Positions 13,564 to 20,520 of a stretch of DNA of 35,566 nt are shown piece after piece. Both the position numbers and the translations under genes were made by a program. This stretch comes from Prochlorococcus sp. AG-347-K16 (GTDB lineage Bacteria; Cyanobacteriota; Cyanobacteriia; PCC-6307; Cyanobiaceae), in the NCBI GenBank assembly GCA_003281405.1, contig QCCD01000015.1:1-35566 (forward strand), written 5' to 3'. The first letter of the stretch is position 1. Each line of letters opens with the position of its first letter. Under the pieces are notes generated by a model that saw only the letters and a program-made list of their open reading frames with translations, made no database searches and had not been told where the DNA came from.

Positions 13564-13697
13564 AAGAATAATTAAATTTTTTTAATTCTAAATCTTTATC
13601 AAAAAAATTAATCTAAAAAAATTAGTTTTTATTAAGCAAAGTGTTAACTAATTTTAATTTATGAGTTATAAATCAACTATAAAAAACGATTTTAATT

Positions 13698-15041
13698 TTG
13701 GACTCAAAAATTTCTCAGAGAGAACAATGGACTAGTAAGCTAGGATTCATTCTCGCAGCTGCTGGTAGTGCAGTAGGTCTAGGAAACCTTTGGGGTTTTG
13801 CTTACAGAGCATCTCAGGGTGGAGGTGCGGCGTTTGTACTTTTATATATATTGATCGTTTTAATTGTATGTCTTCCAGTATTTGTTGCTGAAATGGCTCT
13901 AGGGAGAAATGCAATGGCAAGCACATTGCTTGCTCCTGTAAAGCTGGCAGGGAGGAATTGGTATCCATTAGGAATTCTTTTCTTTATAGCTCCTTTAGGA
14001 ATAGCATCATATTATTCAGTGATAATGGGATGGACTGCAGATACCTTGTTCCATTCTCTATTTTTTGGATTACCAAAGAATTTAACTGAAGCAGAAACCT
14101 TCTTTGGCTCGATTAGTAGTGGCAGCAGTGTTTTGTTGGGCCACCTATTAAGTCTTGTACTTACAGCAATAATAGTTTCATCAGGTATAAAAAAAGGTAT
14201 AGAAAAGGTTACTAGATATTTCATGCCAATCCTTTTCATAATTATTGTGATTCTTGCTATTTGGGCTACTTCACTTTCAGGTGCATGGGAAGGATATAAA
14301 ACATTTCTACTTAAGTTTGACTTCAATGAATTGAGAAATCCTCAAACAATAAGAAACGCTTTTACACAAGCATTCTTTTCATTAAGCTTAGGTATTGGAA
14401 TTATGGTTACCTACGCATCCTATTTAAATAAAAAAAGTAATCTTCCAAAACTAAGTGTAGGCGTTGCATCATTAGATACTTTGGTTGGACTAATGGCTGG
14501 ATTTATAACTTTCCCAATAGTTTTAACATTCGGTTTAAGTGACGCTATTTCTGAATCCACTGTAGGTGCTTTATTTATCTCAATTCCAACAGGTTTAGGT
14601 TCATATGGTGCGGCAGGAAGAATTGTAGCTGTTGCATTTTTTGCACTAGCTTATATCGCAGCCATAACTTCATCTGTTTCATTATTGGAGGTTCCAGTTT
14701 CCTCTTTAATGGATAAATTCGGCTTTAAAAGAGAAAAATCGGTTTGGTTGATAACTCTTTTCCTATTCTTAGCAGGCATCCCTTCTGCATTAAATTTAAA
14801 TATTCTTGGAACTGTTGATTCGATTTTTGGTGGCGTATTACTGATCTTTGGTGGATTCTTGGTTACTTTCTTTATGGGATGGGTAGTCCCTGGAAAATTT
14901 AATGAAGAACTTAGTGATTCAAAAGTTGGAATCAAAACGACACGTTATTTGAAATTCATGACAAGATGGATTGCTCCCCCAATTATTGGTTTTGGACTAT
15001 TTATTAGTGTGTTTGATTTGCTCAAAGGCTGGGTAAGTTAG
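13698..15041 (+). CDS. Sodium-dependent transporter, SNF/NSS family
   Basis: 447 residues, about eleven membrane helices. TM1 reads WTSKLGFILAAAGSAVGLGN then LWGFAY, the LeuT-family sodium and substrate site with the unwound GSAVGLGN motif. GGGAAFVLLY and PVFVAEMALGRNA follow as in the family. These carriers import amino acids or related zwitterions with Na+; the substrate is not readable from sequence. The start is a TTG: an in-frame stop lies at 13680-13682 and no ATG occurs before TM1, so TTG 13698 is the only usual start. Sodium coupling is expected for a marine cell. Confidence 0.92.
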   Translation: MDSKISQREQWTSKLGFILAAAGSAVGLGNLWGFAYRASQGGGAAFVLLYILIVLIVCLPVFVAEMALGRNAMASTLLAPVKLAGRNWYPLGILFFIAPLGIASYYSVIMGWTADTLFHSLFFGLPKNLTEAETFFGSISSGSSVLLGHLLSLVLTAIIVSSGIKKGIEKVTRYFMPILFIIIVILAIWATSLSGAWEGYKTFLLKFDFNELRNPQTIRNAFTQAFFSLSLGIGIMVTYASYLNKKSNLPKLSVGVASLDTLVGLMAGFITFPIVLTFGLSDAISESTVGALFISIPTGLGSYGAAGRIVAVAFFALAYIAAITSSVSLLEVPVSSLMDKFGFKREKSVWLITLFLFLAGIPSALNLNILGTVDSIFGGVLLIFGGFLVTFFMGWVVPGKFNEELSDSKVGIKTTRYLKFMTRWIAPPIIGFGLFISVFDLLKGWVS

Positions 15042-15107
15042 AAAATTTTTACTAGTAATATAGTGCGGAAATAGGGGGGTGATATAAGTCGATCAACAAA
15101 TTAAATC

Positions 15108-15188
15108 GTGAAACTTTTTGCACATTATTTGAAAGCAAGCTTAAAAAAACTTTTCAATATATTTGTATTTGCAGTCGTTCTTGTTTAA
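15108..15188 (+). CDS. Possible 26-residue membrane micro-protein
   Basis: GTG 15108 reads MKLFAHYLKASLKKLFNIFV then FAVVLV, TAA at 15186-15188. A basic amphipathic start followed by a hydrophobic run is protein-like, but the start is non-ATG, no ribosome site is adjacent, and the helix ends abruptly, so it could be the truncated front of a longer gene. Confidence 0.25.
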   Translation: MKLFAHYLKASLKKLFNIFVFAVVLV

Positions 15189-15359
15189 AAAGTTGATGTG
15201 TTGGAGAAGTTCTTTTTTATTTTTTAAAAGCCAAAAAATTTTTTTCAAAAAAATGTCTTACCGCGGATCCTTTTTTTAATTAAGTATTAACTTTTAACTT
15301 TTATTTAATCTCAAACGTATCGCCAAAAACCATCCCTAATAGAATCTATATAAAATACA

Positions 15360-15396
15360 TTTAGGTGTTTAATTTAAAGAAATTAGAGCGCCTAAA
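15360..15396 (+). promoter_or_regulatory. Leader hairpin upstream of SelO
   Basis: TTTAGGTG (15360-15367) pairs with CGCCTAAA (15389-15396) with one G-U pair around a 21-base A/T loop. It ends 19 bases before the SelO start. It may protect the mRNA end or be an operator. Confidence 0.3.
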
Positions 15397-15415
15397 AGAA
15401 TAGATAACAAATCTG

Positions 15416-17119
15416 ATGTCAACCAAATCTGATTCATTAAAAGGAAAGCTTACAGAAAATTTTTCTGAATTTTCTCAACTATCTGACTATTCTTTTATGA
15501 ATTCTCTTAAAGCAGATCCTCAATCAACAAAAGATGGAAATGATCATAAGCCGCGTTCAATATATTCAGGTCATTACGTACCAGTTGTTCCAACCGCTAT
15601 TCCAGAACCAGAATATATTTCCCATAGCAACAAACTCTTTAAAGAACTAAAGCTAAGCTCAGATCTTACTAAAGAAGAGAATTTTTGTCGTTTTTTCTCA
15701 GGGGATATTTCTGTTGCTAATTATCCAATGAGTCCTGTTGGTTGGGCAACAGGTTATGCATTATCAATTTACGGGACTGAATATACCCAACAATGTCCTT
15801 TTGGAACTGGCAATGGTTATGGCGATGGCAGAGCAATTTCTGTTTTTGAAGGTTTATTCAATGGGAAAAGAATGGAAATGCAACTTAAAGGAGGAGGTCC
15901 AACTCCCTATTGTCGAGGAGCAGATGGTAGAGCTGTCTTAAGATCTAGCGTTCGAGAATTTCTCGCACAGGAATTAATGGATGCCTTGGGAATCCCTACC
16001 TCAAGATCTTTAACACTTTATGTCTCACGTTCAGAAATAGTTAGAAGACCGTGGTATTCAAAAGGGTCCAGATATTTTGAACCTAATATCATGGTTGATA
16101 ATCATGCGGCAATTACTACGAGAGTCGCTCCATCTTTTTTACGTGTAGGCCAGATTGAACTTTTTGCAAGACGAGTTCGTAATAATGCGCATGATGAGGC
16201 CCTCAATGAACTAAAGATGATAGTTCAACATCTAATTGATAGAAATTATAAAGATGAAATTGAATATGAGATTTCAATTGAAAGTAAAGTAATAAAACTG
16301 GCTTCTTTTTACAGATCAAGACTTATATCACTTATAGCCAACTGGATGCGAGTTGGTTATTGCCAGGGTAATTTCAATAGTGATAATTGTGCTGCTGGAG
16401 GTTATACCTTGGATTATGGCCCCTTTGGATTCTGTGAATTATTTGATCCAAGATTTCAACCATGGACAGGTGGAGGTGAACATTTCTCATTTTTTAACCA
16501 GCCTTCTGCAGCGGCAATCAACTTTAAAACATTCTGTTCCTCTCTTAGTCCGTTACTTTCACAAAGCAAACAAGCTCAAGAAAAGTTAGATCAAATCGAA
16601 AAAGACTTTTCTGAATTAATGAATAAGGAATTGATGAAAATGTGGGCAAACAAGCTTGGTTTAGAACATTACAACGAAACTCTAATAAATGAATTTTTTA
16701 ATCTCATGGTCATTTCAAAAGCAGACTATACAATTTTGTTCCGTAAACTCTCTGAAATACCTAATAACTTAGATTCTTTAAAAGAGAGTTTCTATTTACC
16801 AATTAATGATGAGCTCAATAATAGGTGGGAAGTATGGCTTGAAAACTGGCAATCAGTCTTGAAGAAAGAGGGAAATATTAAAGAAAAATCGACATCAATG
16901 AAATCCCTTAATCCAGTCTATACTTGGCGCGAATGGATGGTCGTTCCCGCATATGAAGAAGCTGAAAAGGGAAATTACAAAAAGATAAAAGAGTTACAGG
17001 ATGTCTTTAGCAATCCATATATAGAACAACCTTCAGAAATAGATCAAAAATATAATCAACTAAAACCAAGCCAGTATTTTAACTATGGAGGAATATCTCA
17101 CTACAGCTGTTCTTCATAA
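15416..17119 (+). CDS. selO: SelO/YdiU family protein adenylyltransferase (pseudokinase AMPylase)
   Basis: 567 residues, slightly longer than E. coli YdiU. Conserved blocks are FSGD (NP-type start of the fold), MSPVGWATGYALSIYGTEYT-type region with the FGTGNGYGDGRAIS glycine segment, QLKGGGPTPYCRGADGRAVL, RSSVREFLAQE and YCQGNFNSDNCAAGGYTLDY then GPFGFCE, which hold the flipped ATP and metal-binding residues (NSDN, DYGPFGF). The family transfers AMP to Ser, Thr or Tyr of target proteins in response to redox stress. The last residues are SCSS; in selenoprotein SelO the equivalent Cys is selenocysteine (U-S-S), so this is the cysteine form. Single gene, preceded by its own leader. Confidence 0.92.
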   Translation: MSTKSDSLKGKLTENFSEFSQLSDYSFMNSLKADPQSTKDGNDHKPRSIYSGHYVPVVPTAIPEPEYISHSNKLFKELKLSSDLTKEENFCRFFSGDISVANYPMSPVGWATGYALSIYGTEYTQQCPFGTGNGYGDGRAISVFEGLFNGKRMEMQLKGGGPTPYCRGADGRAVLRSSVREFLAQELMDALGIPTSRSLTLYVSRSEIVRRPWYSKGSRYFEPNIMVDNHAAITTRVAPSFLRVGQIELFARRVRNNAHDEALNELKMIVQHLIDRNYKDEIEYEISIESKVIKLASFYRSRLISLIANWMRVGYCQGNFNSDNCAAGGYTLDYGPFGFCELFDPRFQPWTGGGEHFSFFNQPSAAAINFKTFCSSLSPLLSQSKQAQEKLDQIEKDFSELMNKELMKMWANKLGLEHYNETLINEFFNLMVISKADYTILFRKLSEIPNNLDSLKESFYLPINDELNNRWEVWLENWQSVLKKEGNIKEKSTSMKSLNPVYTWREWMVVPAYEEAEKGNYKKIKELQDVFSNPYIEQPSEIDQKYNQLKPSQYFNYGGISHYSCSS

Positions 17120-17161
17120 AAGTTCAATCCTCATGCAGATTGAAAAAATTACAGAAAAATT

Positions 17162-17582
17162 TTATTTATTTATGGCCGTATGCATTCCAACTATTGATAC
17201 AAATCCCACATGAAGTATGGCCGGCTTCTTCCCAACGTTTTAAACATAGTGGGCGCCACCATTATTACTCTCTATAAATGCCTCACCCGCTCTAAAAAAA
17301 TAAATTTCTTCACCCCTCACATGCTTTAATCTTCCTCTAGTAACATGAATCAACATTGGGGAAGGATGACTATGAATTGGAGTTTTCAAGCCAACTGGAA
17401 TTTTTACTTTTAAGAGTCTTAATTCAGGCTTACCCTCGAGATAATTAAAATTTTTACTACTTAGTCCTTTTGAACTTTGAATAATAGGTATAACTTCAAT
17501 CTTTTCTTCAGCAAGAGAAGGTTGTGGTAAAGCTAAAGTCACAATAAAAAGTAAGAAAATGGAATAAATTTTTTAATTTCAT
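17162..17582 (-). pseudogene. Secreted cupin-domain protein, apparently broken twice
   Basis: The central open part (17240-17542) reads PSLAEEKIEVIPIIQSSKGL, then a single cupin with VGLKTPIHSHPSPMLIHVTR, GRLKHV and FRAGEAFIESNN, ending HYV-stop. In the same frame after the TAA (17240-17242) the sequence continues NVGKKPAILHVGFVSIVGMH to a stop at 17162-17164; this looks like the missing last cupin strands. At the front, ATG 17582 is out of frame by one base. Removing one A from the six-A run (complement of 17569-17574) gives MKLKIYSIFLLFIVTLALPQ, a textbook signal peptide with cleavage after SLA. So an intact ancestor had an exported cupin; the copy here has a frameshift and a stop. Sequencing error is the alternative. 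Confidence 0.7.
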
Positions 17583-17634
17583 TAGATATTTGAGTTTCAC
17601 TAATAATAGGTAGTTTCAAAAATAATAAATTAAT

Positions 17635-17796
17635 TTATTTTTTGTATAACTTTTCTAATTGCTTAATTTCCTCTCTTAAATCCTTACCTCTATTATTTAA
17701 TTTATTGTTCTTAATAACTATTGGGATAATCCACCAGGCTTGAAGACCTAAAAAGATAAATACTAGGATCAATAATTCAAAAGTACCAGGCTGCAT
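17635..17796 (-). CDS. Small membrane-anchored coiled-coil protein, 53 residues
   Basis: ATG 17796-17794 reads MQPGTFELLILVFIFLGLQA then WWIIPIVIKNNKLNNRGKDL and REEIKQLEKLYKK. One membrane helix (about 6-27, ending in WW at the interface) is followed by a charged coiled-coil tail in the cytoplasm. The same layout occurs in many cyanobacterial micro-proteins. Downstream of the 17870 gene on the same strand. Function unknown. Confidence 0.6.
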   Translation of the reverse strand: MQPGTFELLILVFIFLGLQAWWIIPIVIKNNKLNNRGKDLREEIKQLEKLYKK

Positions 17797-17869
17797 TTGT
17801 AAAATAATCCTTCTTTGTTAATACAATTATTCTAAAAGTTATTAAACATTCATGAGATATTCAATATCT

Positions 17870-18052
17870 CTAGGCTGCCTCTAATTCAATGTTAAGTTCA
17901 ATTCCCTTTGAAATAATTGCTTCTTTAAATTCAATAAGTTTGGAAATTATTCTTTGCTTCTCAGGATCAGTTTTGTGGATATCATCTACAACTTCCTGCA
18001 TTGCAAGTGTTACTTTTTGCAGTTTGATTTCTAGATCTTCCCTGTAATTCAT
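17870..18052 (-). CDS. Small helical hypothetical protein, 60 residues
   Basis: MNYREDLEIKLQKVTLAMQE, VVDDIHKTDPEKQRIISKLI, then EFKEAIISKGIELNIELEAA. Two or three amphipathic helices separated by a KTDPEK turn; no membrane segment, no cysteine. The composition is clearly protein-like. It lies 73 bases before the membrane-anchored coiled-coil gene (17796) on the same strand. Function unknown. Confidence 0.6.
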   Translation of the reverse strand: MNYREDLEIKLQKVTLAMQEVVDDIHKTDPEKQRIISKLIEFKEAIISKGIELNIELEAA

Positions 18053-18110
18053 AAGCTTAAAGAAATTATCTTATTTATTAAAAAACAAAATAATTATTAG
18101 TAAATAAGTA

Positions 18111-18143
18111 CTTAACCTTAAAAGGATTGACAGCAAAACAAGG
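18111..18143 (+). promoter_or_regulatory. Shared upstream element of two DUF1651 genes
   Basis: CTTAACCTTAAAAGGATTGA then CAGCAAAACAAGG. A closely similar block, CTTAAGCCTAAAAGGATAAA then TAGCAAAAAAAAG, occurs at 4043-4075, upstream of the DUF1651 gene at 4257. About 23 of 33 positions agree in ungapped alignment. The first eight bases equal one half of the cyanobacterial Pho box (CTTAACCT), but the second half is missing. Confidence 0.4.
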
Positions 18144-18202
18144 AGGATATAATTTATAGTACAAACGTATCAATAATTAACCAGCTGATTATAAGATAAA
18201 TT

Positions 18203-18472
18203 ATGGAGCCTAAGTACTCATTTGGTTGTAGCACTAGCAAACCTAACGGATGTCTGCTAAATGCCGAAGGCAGCAGAATGATCTTTTTCGAAGAATGCAA
18301 AAATTCTCCTAAACCTAATTTAAAAATTCATACTCATCTTTTCTACACAAATCACCTTGGAGAACCAGGAGGGTACAAATCCTCTGAAAAACTCAACATA
18401 GATTCAGCTTGGAAAAAGTGGCACGAACTTCACCGAAAAGGATGGACAGAAGTATCGCACAATTACGGATAA
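18203..18472 (+). CDS. DUF1651 family protein
   Basis: 89 residues. GCLLNAEGSRMIFFEECKNS near the start and SAWKKWHELHRKGWTEVSHN at the end match DUF1651. This copy has three cysteines in its first 35 residues and a His-rich middle (KIHTHLFYTNHLG), absent from the copies at 1500 and 4257, which hints at metal binding. Soluble. A 33-base upstream element resembles that of the 4257 copy. Function unknown. Confidence 0.75.
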   Translation: MEPKYSFGCSTSKPNGCLLNAEGSRMIFFEECKNSPKPNLKIHTHLFYTNHLGEPGGYKSSEKLNIDSAWKKWHELHRKGWTEVSHNYG

Positions 18473-18619
18473 GGGATCCCTCCAATAAAAAGTATTTTTG
18501 TTTATTTGAAAACTTTCAATCCTATTCATGTACAACTACAAATTAAATCAGGGTTTGAAAACAATGTAATCGTAGATACCAACAGCTTTTTTATAAATTG
18601 ATTATAAATTTAAATACGA

Positions 18620-18690
18620 GTTAACCCGTTCCAATTTGTTGACTCTGAGGTTTTAACCGTTGACTCCTTATCTACTTCTAGTTTTGACTC
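18620..18690. promoter_or_regulatory. Cluster of TTGACTC / TTAACC repeats upstream of the 18734 gene
   Basis: TTGACTC occurs at 18639-18645, 18660-18666 and 18684-18690 (spacing 21 and 24 bases, about two helical turns). TTAACC occurs at 18621-18626 and 18653-18658. The block ends 43 bases before the ATG. Repeated half-sites suggest a multi-site regulator; TTGACT also resembles a -35 box. Confidence 0.45.
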
Positions 18691-18733
18691 GCTAGATTCA
18701 AGATTCAAAAACGGTATTTATATAACTTAAATC

Positions 18734-18871
18734 ATGGAAAAAAAAATCGCAAAGAAATACGCCGATCTTATAGTCCAGGCTAATAATTCAACTGGCAGAA
18801 AAGAATCTTTGTCATTAATTAAACAAGCAACAAAATTAAAAATCAAACTTGATCAATACGAAATGATGTAG
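18734..18871 (+). CDS. Small helical protein, paralogue of the 9599-9733 gene
   Basis: 45 residues: MEKKIAKKYADLIVQANNST then GRKESLSLIKQATKLKIKLD and QYEMM. It shares KKY, QA-N, GRKE and SL-K-A at matching positions with the product of 9599-9733. Helix, turn, helix; soluble and basic. It has its own upstream repeat cluster and a terminator directly after (18888-18927), so it is a complete transcription unit despite its size. Function unknown. Confidence 0.7.
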   Translation: MEKKIAKKYADLIVQANNSTGRKESLSLIKQATKLKIKLDQYEMM

Positions 18872-18887
18872 TTTCTTAATTATCGAT

Positions 18888-18927
18888 AGGAGTTTCAAGA
18901 TGAGGTAGAAACTAGCTCCTTTTTTTT
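18888..18927 (+). terminator. Rho-independent terminator after the 18734 gene
   Basis: AGGAG-TTTC (18888-18896) pairs with GAAA (18908-18911) and CTCCT (18916-18920) with a small bulge, then eight or nine T's. It starts 17 bases after the stop codon. Confidence 0.75.
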
Positions 18928-18984
18928 TATCTTGCTATACAAATACTAAGAGATGATTTAACTTCTCTGCTTTAATAAAATATC

Positions 18985-19275
18985 GTGGAATTAACTGAGC
19001 TAATTAAGGATTATGTTGCTACAGAATTATTATCAAGTATTGAAATTGACTTTCTAGAAGGAGAATTATGGGAAACTACTCAACATATTGCAGAAATAAA
19101 TACAGTCATAAAAGCTCCAAAAAATATATGTAAGAAATTAGGACTAGATGAAAATTCTTGTTGGCAATTATGTTGTGCAGCTGTTCTTGACTCCTCAAGA
19201 CCATTAAAGAATGGACAAAAAAGAGTTGATGACTTTAAAAAATTAATTAATCGATATGAAATTAACTACATATAA
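18985..19275 (+). CDS. Hypothetical protein, paralogue of the 12967-13266 gene
   Basis: 96 residues from a GTG start. Contains SIEIDFLEGELWETTQHIAE, KAPKNICKKLGLDENSCWQL and CCAAVLDSSRP. It shares the AP-x-x-(I/V)C-x-x-L-L and C-x-A-x-(V/I)LD pattern with the minus-strand product of 12967-13266. Cysteines are more numerous here (Cys-Trp and Cys-Cys). Soluble. The next gene begins 14 bases after its stop, so it probably heads an operon that ends with the glutamine amidotransferase. Function unknown. Confidence 0.7.
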   Translation: MELTELIKDYVATELLSSIEIDFLEGELWETTQHIAEINTVIKAPKNICKKLGLDENSCWQLCCAAVLDSSRPLKNGQKRVDDFKKLINRYEINYI

Positions 19276-19288
19276 ACCAAAAGACTCA

Positions 19289-19585
19289 ATGATACGTTTA
19301 CTTATTGCATCAATTCTTTTTTTTATTCCACTAGGAGGTTTTGCTGATGAAAAGCAAAGAGAAATTGAGAATGAAGCTTTAAATCTTGTTATTAAAAAAT
19401 ATGGAAAAGGCTTAGAAAATAGTTTAAAAGGAACGAGAGTAACTCCCAGTTATCGAAGTTGGTATGAAAATGATTGTTTTGTAAGTATTGCAGCAGGTAC
19501 TTACCAAGAAGATACTTGGTCGGCAATGAAGTGGTTTAGCGTTAATGTCTGTTCTGAATCAGCTGAAATAATGGAAGGTGAATGA
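19289..19585 (+). CDS. Small exported hypothetical protein
   Basis: 98 residues from ATG 19289 (an earlier in-frame ATG at 19256 would overlap the upstream gene and spoil the signal peptide). MIRLLIASILFFIPLGGFAD is a clear Sec signal peptide, cleaved near GFA-D. The mature part has two cysteines (NDCFVS and NVCSES) that may form a disulfide, and a Trp/Tyr-rich middle (YRSWYENDCF, TWSAMKWFSV). The stop overlaps the next start (ATGA). Exported partner of unknown function. Confidence 0.7.
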   Translation: MIRLLIASILFFIPLGGFADEKQREIENEALNLVIKKYGKGLENSLKGTRVTPSYRSWYENDCFVSIAAGTYQEDTWSAMKWFSVNVCSESAEIMEGE

Positions 19586-20319
19586 AGGAAATAAGACGCC
19601 TATTAGTTCTTCAGCATTTAGAAATAGAGGGGCCTGGTCTTTTTGAACAATTTGCTAAAGAAAGAGATTTAAAAATAGAAATTATTCGTTTAGATAACAA
19701 AAATGCTCTACCGCAAACAAAAAAAGGTGACTTAATTTTAATTATGGGTGGGCCAATGGGAGTTAAAGATATTGGAAGCGAAAGATATCCATGGCTTAAG
19801 TTAGAAAGAGATTTTATAAAAAAAGAATTAGAAAATGAGAGACCTATAATCGGTGTTTGCTTAGGTGCTCAGTTGCTTGCGAGTGCGGCTGGAGGAAATG
19901 TAGAAATTCTTAAATGTGGATCACCTCCAAAAGCATTACCAGAAATTGGATGGTCTCAAATTTTTATTAATAAATCAAATAAAGACTTTAAAGCACTGTT
20001 TGAAGAACCTTTTCATGTACTTCATTGGCATGGAGATAGGATTTTATTACCTGATAAAGCAGTACTCATTGCTAGTAGTTCGCGTTGTAAGGAACAGTTT
20101 TTTAGGATTGGTAATTTTGCTTACGGATTACAATTCCATATAGAGACGACGGGGAAAATGATAAATAACTGGATTAAAGAAGATAAAGAGTTTGTCCTTG
20201 ATGGATTAGGATCAAATGGTCAGGAAATTCTAAAAGAAGAGAATAAAAAATATATTGATAAAACTTTTTTAAAAAGAAAGCTTCTAATAAGTAGATTATT
20301 TGAATTATTAGATAATTAA
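19582..20319 (+). CDS. Class I glutamine amidotransferase, GMP-synthase-like stand-alone domain
   Basis: 245 residues. The GATase1 triad is present: Cys93 in GVCLGAQ, His186 and Glu188 in QFHIE. MGGPMGV (55-61) forms the oxyanion strand. No ATP-pyrophosphatase domain is attached, unlike GuaA, so this belongs to the stand-alone family often annotated as GMP synthase-like. It hydrolyses glutamine, or acts on a gamma-glutamyl substrate; the acceptor is unknown. It is translationally coupled by a four-base overlap to the exported protein at 19289. Similar enzymes act on gamma-glutamyl-polyamines or -amines in other bacteria. Confidence 0.85.
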   Translation: MKEIRRLLVLQHLEIEGPGLFEQFAKERDLKIEIIRLDNKNALPQTKKGDLILIMGGPMGVKDIGSERYPWLKLERDFIKKELENERPIIGVCLGAQLLASAAGGNVEILKCGSPPKALPEIGWSQIFINKSNKDFKALFEEPFHVLHWHGDRILLPDKAVLIASSSRCKEQFFRIGNFAYGLQFHIETTGKMINNWIKEDKEFVLDGLGSNGQEILKEENKKYIDKTFLKRKLLISRLFELLDN

Positions 20320-20343
20320 AAAGGGAATAATTGATCATCCATT

Positions 20344-20366
20344 AAAAAAGGGCTTGATAAAGCCCT
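20344..20366 (-). terminator. Rho-independent terminator of the minus-strand hli gene
   Basis: On the minus strand AGGGCTT, loop TATC, AAGCCCT, then TTTTT. A perfect 7-base stem, 26 bases after the hli stop. It also sits 25 bases past the plus-strand amidotransferase gene and may serve both. Confidence 0.8.
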
Positions 20367-20391
20367 GAAAAAAATTTAAAAAGGATTTTTA

Positions 20392-20520
20392 CTAGAAAAT
20401 TCCTGGAAGAATTTGACCAGTAAAATAATAAGCTCCTACAAGAGCAAACATTCCAAGCATTGCGGCTTTACCATTAAGCTTTTCAGCTTTTTCGGTCATG
20501 ATTTTTTTTGCGAATTCCAT
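20392..20520 (-). CDS. hli: High-light-inducible protein with NGK variant motif
   Basis: 42 residues: MEFAKKIMTEKAEKLNGKAA then MLGMFALVGAYYFTGQILPG and IF. The minimal Hli layout: a short N-terminus, the chlorophyll-binding helix and the TGQI-x-PG ending also found in phage-type and multicopy Hlis. The usual ExxNGR is EKLNGK here: Lys replaces the Arg that normally salt-bridges to the partner helix. Divergent from the plus-strand hli cluster across a 304-base regulatory region. Stops before a good terminator. Confidence 0.92.
   Translation of the reverse strand: MEFAKKIMTEKAEKLNGKAAMLGMFALVGAYYFTGQILPGIF

Larger units (their letters stand above)
15042..15415. other. Intergenic region between the SNF transporter and SelO genes
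   Basis: 374 bases. It holds one weak 26-codon GTG frame (15108-15188), a G-rich patch AATAGGGGGGTG (15070-15081) and a leader hairpin before SelO (15360-15396). Otherwise A/T-rich with no tRNA-like fold or longer frame. No terminator is visible after the transporter. Confidence 0.6.

Noticed and set aside
13747-14326. Two minus-strand frames inside the SNF transporter gene
   Set aside because: Shadows of a real, conserved coding frame; no domain.
17121-17145. TTCAATC / GATTGAA inverted repeat after selO
   Set aside because: Weak A/T stem without a good T-tract on either strand; could help termination but not enough to call.
18472-18481. AGGGATCCCT palindrome after the third DUF1651 gene
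   Set aside because: No loop or T-tract, so not a terminator; probably chance or a simple site.
19256-19288. Earlier start of the exported protein gene
   Set aside because: Would overlap the previous gene and place eleven polar residues before a clean signal peptide; ATG 19289 is preferred.
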